Shown here: piece after piece, positions 1 to 5,752 of the stretch
Layout of the letters: each line of letters opens with the position of its first letter
Position numbering within the stretch: position 1 is the stretch's first letter
Assembly: GCA_024763595.1 (NCBI GenBank)
Contig: JANTFK010000250.1
Coordinates: 1-5,752, forward strand
From: Bacteroidales bacterium
Lineage (GTDB): Bacteria > Bacteroidota > Bacteroidia > Bacteroidales > GCA-2748055
Length of the DNA stretch: 5,752 nt
Reading direction: 5' to 3'
The notes under the pieces: generated by a model
Seen by the model: only the letters and a program-made list of their open reading frames with translations
What the model was told of the DNA's origin: nothing
Databases searched by the model: none
Made by a program: the position numbers and the translations under genes

Positions 1-624
1 GGTTTGTGATGCTGCAATACTGTCAATTACTTCCAGTCCCTCCACCACTTCACCGAATACCGTATAAGCACCATCAAGGTGGGGGGTGCCGCCTATGGAG
101 GTATAGATCTCTATTTCCTCCCGGGTGAACGCAGTCCTTCCGTGACTGGTAAAGGCCTCCAGTTGCGCAGGTGTGAATACCCGGCCCTGCACAATATAAA
201 ACTGTGAGCCACTGGAGGCCTTTTCGGGGTTCAAACGGTCCCCCTGCCTGGCTGCTGCCAGGGCGCCTTTTTTATGGATCAGTTTATTATTGAATTCTGC
301 CGGGACGGTATAGCCGGGTCCCCCGGAGCCTAAACGCTGACCTTTTCCAGCCTTTCTTGAAAGGGGATCTCCACCCTGGATCATAAAATCTTTTATAACC
401 CGGTGAAAAAGCAGACTATCATAAAATCCCTTCTGGACCAACCTGATCATATTATCGCGGTGAAGCGGAGTTTCATTGTAAAGCTTCACCACCATATTCC
501 CCTTTGAAGTTTCGATCCTGATGAGGTGTTCAAGTGTTGTAGGTTGAGCAATTAATGCAAGAGGCAGTGCATAAAATGCAATAAGCAATGCAACTATCTG
601 ACAGATTATATATTTCTTGATCAT
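1..624 (-). CDS. Secreted cyclophilin-type peptidyl-prolyl cis-trans isomerase, C-terminus cut off by the window edge
   Basis: This reads as 208 codons without a stop from ATG at 624 down to base 1. Cyclophilins catalyse cis-trans isomerisation of peptide bonds before proline and help proteins fold; this one should act in the periplasm or at the outer membrane. Residues 1-26 look like a Sec signal peptide (MIKK, then a hydrophobic stretch ending ALIA before Gln27), with no lipobox cysteine. The active-site block is FHRVIKDFMIQGGD (residues 73-86), holding the expected Arg75, Phe80, Met81 and Gln83. SGSQFYI (138-144) and HLDGAYTVFGEV (182-193) match the later cyclophilin blocks; His182 stands where human CypA has the cyclosporin-contacting Trp. 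About 35 residues (146-181) between these blocks form an insert longer than in E. coli PpiA, which I recall as common in Bacteroidota homologues. No in-frame start lies just upstream of this ATG. The gene diverges from the patatin gene. Confidence 0.95.
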   Translation of the reverse strand, partial: MIKKYIICQIVALLIAFYALPLALIAQPTTLEHLIRIETSKGNMVVKLYNETPLHRDNMIRLVQKGFYDSLLFHRVIKDFMIQGGDPLSRKAGKGQRLGSGGPGYTVPAEFNNKLIHKKGALAAARQGDRLNPEKASSGSQFYIVQGRVFTPAQLEAFTSHGRTAFTREEIEIYTSIGGTPHLDGAYTVFGEVVEGLEVIDSIAASQT

Positions 625-656
625 AAATGATGTAAATTTAAAATAGAATAAGAGAA

Positions 657-687
657 CAAAGATAAAATGAAATAAACATGATTGAAA
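657..687 (-). promoter_or_regulatory. Candidate Bacteroidota-type promoter for the cyclophilin gene
   Basis: Read on the minus strand, bases 664-657 are TATCTTTG, an exact match to the Bacteroides -7 consensus TAnnTTTG. Bases 687-684 are TTTC, one base off the -33 TTTG, and the spacer is 19 bases, within the usual 19-21. Transcription would start near 650, giving a leader of about 25 bases before the ATG at 624. The site lies in the 80-base AT-rich region (625-704) between two divergent genes. I saw no equally good promoter on the plus strand for the patatin gene: TATATTTC at 609 and TAAATTTA at 633 each match only seven of eight bases and lack a partner -33 element. Confidence 0.45.
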
Positions 688-704
688 TTTATGTGGGTTC
701 CTGA

Positions 705-3005
705 ATGTTGAGAAATTATTTCATATTGTTGATACTTATCCTGTTGACCCGGCAGTCAATTGGTCAAACGGTTGGATTGGTGTTAAGCGGCGGAGGATCC
801 AAGGGCCTGACACATATTGGAGTTATTAAGGCACTGGAAGAAAACAGGATCCCTATAGATTATATTGGAGGAACTTCCATGGGTGCTATTGTGGGGGGGT
901 GCTATGCCATGGGTTTTAGCCCCGATGAAATGATCACCATTTTCCGGTCCGAAGAGTTCAAATACTGGTTGAGGGGAGAGCTGGAGGAACAGTATAAATA
1001 CTATTTCAAGGCGGAAAATCCGGCCCCCGATCTTTTTAATGTAGGGTTGGATTTACGGGATACCATTGCCAGTACCAGGTTACCATTGAGTATCATTCCC
1101 AATTATTTGATGGATTTTATCTTTATGGAGATATTTTCAAGAGCCAGTGCGGCATCCGGATATAATTTTGACAGCCTGTTTGTACCCTTTCTTTGCAATA
1201 GTGTCGATATCAGTAACAGTAAAGAGGTTGTATTCAGGGAGGGTGATCTTGCTCAGGCAATCAGGGCATCCATGACCGTTCCATTCGTTTTCCGCCCGAT
1301 CCTGATTGATGGAAATATCATGTATGATGGAGGGATTTACAACAATTTTCCCGCAAATCATGTTAAAGAGGCGTTTAAACCGGATGTGCTCATTGGCAGC
1401 AAGGCGACCAGAGGGAATACTCCACCGCATGAATTTGATATTATGGGGCAGATAGAGAATATAATCATGAAACCTTCAGATTATGAGATAAAACCGGAAG
1501 AGGGTATTTTGCTGGATATGGATTTGGATCTGGATAAAAACAATTTGCTGGCTTTTGATCGGCTGGATGAGTTTGTGGAGATCGGATACAGAAAAACCAT
1601 GGAAAAAATGGACAGTATAAAAATGCTTGTAAAACGGCAGGCTGTGGATACTGTTACTCTCCGTGAACAGCGGGAAGCGTTTAAGAAAAGATGGCCCGCG
1701 TTGCGTTTTAACAGGATAGAGCTTGAAGGGCTCAATAAAAAGCAGGAGCAATATGTTGAAAGAAGCATAAGGAAAAGGGACTCCATTATTGAAGTGGATG
1801 ATATGAAAAGGGAGTACCTGAAACTGGCCAATGATAAAAGCCTTTTTTACCTTTATCCGAGATCCGTTTATAACAAAAAGGACTCTCTTTTTACGCTCAG
1901 GTTAAGGGTTATCCCCCAGGCTCCGCTGGAAACCAGATTCGGTTTGTTTGTATCCACCCTGGGTCTTGCACAAACCTATCTGGGATTGAGTTACCGTGAA
2001 ATATCCAGTGTGAGTACGCACCTGAAAGGTAGTTTGCAGTTCGGGCGGTTTTATAACGGCCTGAATTTGGGATTCAGAATTGATTATCCGACCAGGATCC
2101 CCATATATCTGCAGGGGAGCTTTAATTACAATGGTTTCGATTACAACACTGATAATAGCAGTTTTCTGTTCAGTGATCTGAAACCTGCCTATATCAAGGA
2201 GGATGAAATTAATTTCAGGGTGGATTTGGGTATTCCCTATTATATCAATGGGGTATTTAAAGGAGGATGGGGCATTGGAAGAAACCGGGAGGTATATTAC
2301 ATGACCAAAGATTTTTCTTCCGGTGATACACCGGAGATCTCCAATGTGAATCTCTTTTCAGCCTATCTGGCCAGGGAGCGAAACACCTTGAATAATAAGC
2401 AATATGCCACTTCTGGCAGCCATTCGTTACATGCGGTAAGGGTAGGATACGGTATAGAATCCTATATACCGGGGTCCACTTCAACAGATATGGTCGCTGA
2501 CCAGTCAAATTATTTCTGGATTACAGCAAAATATGAAAATACAGGATATATTCCGATTGGTGGTCCTTTTGTTCTGGGTTATCACTTTACCATACATGCA
2601 ACTTTCAAACCTTTGATGAGTAATTACTATTCCACCATTATAGAAGCACCATCTTTCAAACCCAATGTAATATCGCAATCACTTTTTATGGAGCATTACA
2701 GGGCGCACCAGTTCCTTGCTGCCGGATTGATGCCGGTATTTAATTTCGGCAAAGGGGTTCATGCCAAACTGGAAGCCTATACTTTTTTTCCTGTTCAGGA
2801 AATATTGAAGAACCAACAAAATGAAGCTTATCTGGGTACCTATTTCAAAAAGATGAAGACCCTTTTCAATGCCTCTGTTAATATTGTAACCGCGGTTGGT
2901 CCGTTGGGATTTCATGCAGGATATATTACCGAGGAAGAAAAACCCTGGGTTTTACAGGCAAGTTTTGGATATCTTCTCTTCAATAAAAGGTCAACAGGGG
3001 AATGA
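705..3005 (+). CDS. Patatin-like phospholipase fused to POTRA and outer-membrane beta-barrel (PlpD/type Vd-like)
   Basis: This 766-residue protein is predicted to be a lipid acyl hydrolase carried by its own outer-membrane barrel. Residues 1-20 are a signal peptide (MLRN, hydrophobic core, SIG before Gln21). The patatin domain spans about 22-225. It has the oxyanion-hole loop GGGSKG (29-34), the nucleophile elbow GTSMG with Ser58, and the dyad aspartate in DGG with Asp208, so it appears catalytically complete. A linker follows, with a short acidic run DMDLDLD (271-277). A POTRA-like segment starts near FNRIELEG (335) and ends about 405. From about 410 to the end the sequence is rich in alternating aromatic and glycine strands, as in the bacterial surface antigen (Omp85) barrel. 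The last strand ends ASFGYLLF at Phe759, then seven polar residues. Domain order and length resemble Pseudomonas PlpD and Fusobacterium FplA. TGA at 702-704 immediately precedes the ATG in frame, so no longer start exists. It is the first gene of the plus-strand operon. Substrate is unknown. Confidence 0.93.
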   Translation: MLRNYFILLILILLTRQSIGQTVGLVLSGGGSKGLTHIGVIKALEENRIPIDYIGGTSMGAIVGGCYAMGFSPDEMITIFRSEEFKYWLRGELEEQYKYYFKAENPAPDLFNVGLDLRDTIASTRLPLSIIPNYLMDFIFMEIFSRASAASGYNFDSLFVPFLCNSVDISNSKEVVFREGDLAQAIRASMTVPFVFRPILIDGNIMYDGGIYNNFPANHVKEAFKPDVLIGSKATRGNTPPHEFDIMGQIENIIMKPSDYEIKPEEGILLDMDLDLDKNNLLAFDRLDEFVEIGYRKTMEKMDSIKMLVKRQAVDTVTLREQREAFKKRWPALRFNRIELEGLNKKQEQYVERSIRKRDSIIEVDDMKREYLKLANDKSLFYLYPRSVYNKKDSLFTLRLRVIPQAPLETRFGLFVSTLGLAQTYLGLSYREISSVSTHLKGSLQFGRFYNGLNLGFRIDYPTRIPIYLQGSFNYNGFDYNTDNSSFLFSDLKPAYIKEDEINFRVDLGIPYYINGVFKGGWGIGRNREVYYMTKDFSSGDTPEISNVNLFSAYLARERNTLNNKQYATSGSHSLHAVRVGYGIESYIPGSTSTDMVADQSNYFWITAKYENTGYIPIGGPFVLGYHFTIHATFKPLMSNYYSTIIEAPSFKPNVISQSLFMEHYRAHQFLAAGLMPVFNFGKGVHAKLEAYTFFPVQEILKNQQNEAYLGTYFKKMKTLFNASVNIVTAVGPLGFHAGYITEEEKPWVLQASFGYLLFNKRSTGE

Positions 3006-3043
3006 CCTTACAGTTGATAATGCTACTTTTACTGGCACTTTGA
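3002..3043 (+). other. Leucine-rich 13-codon mini-ORF bridging the patatin stop and flippase start
   Basis: ATG at 3002-3004 overlaps the patatin stop as ATGA, the same arrangement as the two later gene junctions. It opens a short frame, MTLQLIMLLLLAL, with seven leucines in 13 residues. The frame ends at TGA 3041-3043, which overlaps the likely TTG start of the flippase at 3040-3042. This could be a coupling leader that delivers ribosomes to a weak start, the remnant of an older N-terminus, or chance. No protein evidence can be drawn from so short a frame. Confidence 0.2.
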
Positions 3044-4521
3044 AGAATCCCATTAAACAATTATTCGGGCAGACTGTCGTATACGGTCTGGGTATTGTAT
3101 TGCCCCGTTTGCTCAACTATCTGTTATTAACTCCCTTTTATACGAGGGTATTTGAAAGGGCTACCTATGGGGTGATCACTGAATTGTATGCCTATGTGGT
3201 ATTTTTACTGGTGATCCTTACCTATGGTATGGAAACGGGGTATTTCCGGTATGCCAGTCACGCTGAGCAGAAAGGGAAGGTGTATACCACCGTATTGGGC
3301 TCTCTCTTTTTTACCTCGCTGTTGTTTATTGTGATGGTGCAGCTCTGGGCTGAACCCATAAGCCGGCTGATGGGATATGCCTCACATCCGGAATATATCA
3401 AGTGGCTTTCAATAATTGTGGGTGTTGATGCATTTACCTCCATCCCGTTTGCCCGGATCCGGCTTCGTAACCAACCTGGCAAATACACCATTATTCGCAT
3501 TTTCGAAGTTACCATCAATATCGGGCTTAACCTGTTCTTTCTCTATTATTGTCCGCATCATGTCCATTCCGGTTGGGTTTCAAACATCTATAATCCCGAA
3601 ATTGGTGTGGGTTATGTTTTGATTTCAAACCTTGTTGCATCACTGGTAAAACTCATTTTATTACTTCCTGATATATGGGCCGGATTCAGGTCTGCTTTTG
3701 ATCCGGTCCTGTTGAAAACCATATTCCGGTATGCCTATCCGCTGTTGATTGCGGGACTGGCCGGTACGATAAATGAAGCACTTGACAGGATCCTGTTGAA
3801 ACACCTGATTCCTCCGGAGCAGGGACCTATGGAACAACTGGGTATTTACGGGGCAAATTATAAAATGGCCGTATTGATGACATTATTTGTTCAGATGTTT
3901 AAATATGCAGCGGAACCATTTTTCTTCGCCCGGGCAGGGGACCGGAACGCTAAGGAACTTTATGCCGACGTGATGACATTTTTTGTGATAACAGGATTGT
4001 TTATCTTCCTGCTGGTCAACCTCTATCTGAATTACTTTATACTCTTTATAGGCTCAGATTTCAGAGAAGGTGTTCATATTGTACCGGTAATTTTGATGGC
4101 CAATCTGATCATGGGTATATTTTTCAGCCTTTCCATCTGGTATAAACTGACCAATAAGACACATTTTGGTGCCATTCTTGTTTTAACAGGAGCCGGGATT
4201 ACAGTGTTGATCAATGCGCTGTTTATTCCCCGTTTCGGGTACGAGGCTTCTGCATGGGCACATCTTATTTGCTATAGTGTTATGGTGATACTTTCCTATA
4301 GCTGGTCAAGGAAACACTATGTAATCCCGTACAGAACAGGAAGAATCCTTGTTTATATGGCCATTGCCTTGACAATATATGTGAACAATAAACTATTTTT
4401 GCAAAATCTGGAATTTTTAAAGGAACTCTGGGGAGCGCTCTTTCTGCTGTTATTTGGCGTGATCGTTTTTATTGGGGAGAGAGACACATTTAATAAATAT
4501 AAAACGTACAAAAAAAGATGA
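3040..4521 (+). CDS. Oligosaccharide flippase family protein (polysaccharide biosynthesis / MOP superfamily), about 14 TM segments
   Basis: This is an inner-membrane protein of 493 residues if it starts at TTG 3040. It is predicted to flip a lipid-linked glycan across the cytoplasmic membrane; the substrate cannot be read from sequence. The N-terminus (NPIKQLFGQTVVYGLG, then RLLNYLLLTPFYTRVF) matches the usual opening of Bacteroidota flippases of this type. Hydrophobic segments fall at about 12-30, 44-64, 83-103, 119-139, 153-171, 189-209, 229-247, 266-290, 310-336, 346-366, 376-397, 402-422, 433-450 and 459-478, giving the 14-helix pattern of Wzx-like MOP transporters. The basic tail ends KYKTYKKR. 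The open frame extends back to an ATG at 2896, but that would overlap the patatin gene by 110 bases and add 48 mostly polar residues foreign to the family. No ATG or GTG start lies nearer, so TTG is my choice. The stop overlaps dut by four bases. A MurJ-like lipid II role cannot be excluded. Confidence 0.85.
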   Translation: MKNPIKQLFGQTVVYGLGIVLPRLLNYLLLTPFYTRVFERATYGVITELYAYVVFLLVILTYGMETGYFRYASHAEQKGKVYTTVLGSLFFTSLLFIVMVQLWAEPISRLMGYASHPEYIKWLSIIVGVDAFTSIPFARIRLRNQPGKYTIIRIFEVTINIGLNLFFLYYCPHHVHSGWVSNIYNPEIGVGYVLISNLVASLVKLILLLPDIWAGFRSAFDPVLLKTIFRYAYPLLIAGLAGTINEALDRILLKHLIPPEQGPMEQLGIYGANYKMAVLMTLFVQMFKYAAEPFFFARAGDRNAKELYADVMTFFVITGLFIFLLVNLYLNYFILFIGSDFREGVHIVPVILMANLIMGIFFSLSIWYKLTNKTHFGAILVLTGAGITVLINALFIPRFGYEASAWAHLICYSVMVILSYSWSRKHYVIPYRTGRILVYMAIALTIYVNNKLFLQNLEFLKELWGALFLLLFGVIVFIGERDTFNKYKTYKKR

Positions 4522-4952
4522 AAGTGAAGATTGTGAATAGCTCAGGTCATCCTTTACCCGGGTATAGTACAACTTTATCAGCAGGTATGGACCTGAGGGC
4601 TCACCTGGAGAAGCCTGTGATTTTAAAACCCCTGGAACGCAAACTGATCCCAACAGGTCTGTTCATTGAACTTCCCGATGGATATGAAGCCCAGATCAGA
4701 CCCAGAAGCGGCCTGGCCCTGAAAAAAGGGATTTCTGTTCTGAATACCCCGGGAACCATAGATGCAGACTACAGGGGAGAGATTGGAATTATTCTGGTGA
4801 ACCTTTCCGGTAAGGATTTTGTGGTAAATAACGGAGAGCGGATCTGCCAGATGGTGATTAACAAAATTGAGGTGATTGAATGGCTGGAGGTAGGTACTCT
4901 TGAGACATCGGAAAGGGGTGCTGGCGGATTCGGGCATACAGGAAAAATATGA
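4518..4952 (+). CDS. dut: dUTP diphosphatase (dUTPase)
   Basis: This cytoplasmic enzyme hydrolyses dUTP to dUMP and pyrophosphate, keeping uracil out of DNA and supplying dUMP for thymidylate synthesis. At 144 residues it is full length for the trimeric family, and all five motifs are present in order: AGMDLRA (22-28), RPRSGLALKKG (61-71), GTIDADYRGEI (79-89) with the water-activating Asp82 and base-site Tyr85, RICQMVI (108-114), and the C-terminal lid RGAGGFGHTG (133-142). It appears fully active. The ATG overlaps the flippase stop as ATGA at 4518-4521 and is preceded by an A-rich run instead of a Shine-Dalgarno site, so its translation is probably coupled to the flippase. Its stop overlaps the next gene in the same way. 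It is a housekeeping enzyme inside an otherwise envelope-related operon. Confidence 0.97.
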   Translation: MKVKIVNSSGHPLPGYSTTLSAGMDLRAHLEKPVILKPLERKLIPTGLFIELPDGYEAQIRPRSGLALKKGISVLNTPGTIDADYRGEIGIILVNLSGKDFVVNNGERICQMVINKIEVIEWLEVGTLETSERGAGGFGHTGKI

Positions 4953-5752
4953 AAGCAAAACTATTCGTTGGATGGATTGGGATAGCCATACTCTTTGCAG
5001 GCTACCGGAATGTTATGTCGCAGAATGAGTCAGGAAACAATGATTATCAGTATGTTCTGATTGAAGCCGTTAAGCAAAAGAATCTGGGTAACCTGCCGGA
5101 AGCGGTTAAGCTGTACAACCTGGTTATAAAGGAGCGACCTGGGTGTGATGTGGCATACTATGAAGCAGGAAGTATCTACTTGATGACCAATCAGCTGGAG
5201 TTGGCCCGTACCAACCTGCAAAAAGCCTATATGCTGGATCGGGATAACAAATGGTATACAATGGCATATGTGAATTCATTGGGAGCACTAAAAGCATATG
5301 ATAGCATCACGGATATTTTAAAGGAGAAAATAAAAAATGAACCGGATGAAATCGAATGGGAATACCAGCTGGCAACTGCATACTATAGCATGGGCAAAAC
5401 AGGCAGGGCCGTAAGGGTACTCGAAAATATTGAAAAGGAGCGGGGATTCAGTGAAAAAATTACCCTGTTAAAAGCTTCCATTTATGAGAGTGAAGGGAAA
5501 TACGAACTGGCAAAAAATGAGATAGATAAAGTGATGATTCTGTTTCCAGAGGCCATTCGGTTCAGGATTGTTGCAGCTGAACTTTGTATAAAATCCGGGG
5601 AGGAGGACAAAGCTGCAACCTATTATCATCAGATACTGGATATCGACAGCACGAATATTATTGCCCTTACGAACCTGACAGAATACTATCGAAAAAAGAA
5701 AGACTACGGGAACAGCCTGAAATATCTGGGCAAATCATTTGAAAGTAAGCAG
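4949..5752 (+). CDS. Exported tetratricopeptide-repeat protein, C-terminus beyond the window
   Basis: The frame is open for 268 codons from ATG 4949 to the window end. The start overlaps the dut stop as ATGA. Residues 1-24 resemble a signal peptide or N-terminal anchor: Lys2 and Lys4, a hydrophobic stretch at 5-18, then VMS before Gln25, with no lipobox cysteine. From about residue 33 the protein is built of TPR units with regular 34-residue spacing, starting near 33, 67, 101, 135, 169, 203 and 237. Typical signatures are GNLPEAVKLYNLVIKERP (47-64), the Tyr-rich A helix of unit 4 (YQLATAYYSMGKTGRAV), and GKYELAKNEIDKVM (183-196). Such repeats form a right-handed scaffold for protein binding, and no enzyme domain is visible here. 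The family commonly continues with more repeats. The partner is unknown; position after a flippase and dut suggests an envelope role, probably periplasmic. I recall a similar flippase-dut-TPR order in Bacteroidales genomes, but could not check it. Confidence 0.85.
   Translation, partial: MKAKLFVGWIGIAILFAGYRNVMSQNESGNNDYQYVLIEAVKQKNLGNLPEAVKLYNLVIKERPGCDVAYYEAGSIYLMTNQLELARTNLQKAYMLDRDNKWYTMAYVNSLGALKAYDSITDILKEKIKNEPDEIEWEYQLATAYYSMGKTGRAVRVLENIEKERGFSEKITLLKASIYESEGKYELAKNEIDKVMILFPEAIRFRIVAAELCIKSGEEDKAATYYHQILDIDSTNIIALTNLTEYYRKKKDYGNSLKYLGKSFESKQ

Noticed and set aside
1163..1170. TAATTTTG, an exact TAnnTTTG promoter match inside the patatin gene
   Set aside because: It lies mid-gene with no downstream gene start nearby. 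It shows that this motif arises by chance in such sequence.
1512..1535. Tandem hexamer-like repeat coding DMDLDLD in the patatin linker
   Set aside because: It is short and imperfect, confined to one acidic loop, and the copies differ at the Leu/Met codons; not a meaningful DNA repeat.
1481..1831. 116-codon minus-strand ORF inside the patatin gene
   Set aside because: It is serine-rich low-complexity sequence antisense to a clear gene, with no recognisable domain.
2896..3039. Longer flippase start at ATG 2896 (or 2914)
   Set aside because: It would overlap the patatin barrel's last strands by over 90 bases and add a polar N-terminus before the family's normal opening. The overlap is explained by chance openness of the frame.
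2990..3060. Terminator between patatin and flippase
   Set aside because: No stem followed by a T-run is present, and the genes are nearly contiguous, so one transcript is more likely.
3416..3622. 68-codon plus-strand ORF inside the flippase gene
   Set aside because: It is out of frame within a well-supported membrane protein and has no family resemblance.
4623..4958. 111-codon minus-strand ORF opposite dut
   Set aside because: It is fully antisense to all but the first motif of dut and shows no domain pattern; a shadow of a conserved gene.

Overview
The window looks like chromosomal DNA from a member of the Bacteroidota, probably Bacteroidales or a close relative. Three things point there: the kind of secreted cyclophilin and patatin proteins, AT-rich start regions without Shine-Dalgarno sequences, and a promoter of the Bacteroides type (TTTN, about 19 bases, TAnnTTTG). 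This placement comes from family knowledge and base composition judged by eye, not from a search. No rRNA, tRNA, CRISPR array, insertion sequence or other mobile element was seen, and coding density is very high.

Layout: (1) bases 1-624, minus strand, carry a secreted peptidyl-prolyl cis-trans isomerase whose C-terminus lies beyond the window edge. (2) Bases 625-704 form a short AT-rich divergent intergenic region with a good promoter candidate for the isomerase gene. (3) From 705 to the end, everything on the plus strand looks like one operon: a patatin-like phospholipase fused to a POTRA and an outer-membrane beta-barrel (705-3005); a 14-segment membrane flippase of the polysaccharide-export type (about 3040-4521); dUTP diphosphatase, dut (4518-4952); and a secreted or membrane-anchored TPR protein (4949 to beyond the window end). 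The flippase/dut and dut/TPR junctions are both 4-base ATGA overlaps, which implies translational coupling.

Four of the five genes concern the cell envelope: periplasmic folding, an outer-membrane-anchored lipase, lipid-linked glycan flipping, and an exported TPR scaffold. The nucleotide-pool enzyme Dut is locked between two of them. The genes are mostly recognisable families rather than a new system. The points most worth a second look are the type Vd-like lipase-barrel fusion and the flippase start. The flippase lacks an ATG at the expected N-terminus and seems to start at TTG. It is preceded by a leucine-rich 13-codon mini-ORF that overlaps the patatin stop codon on one side and the TTG on the other.
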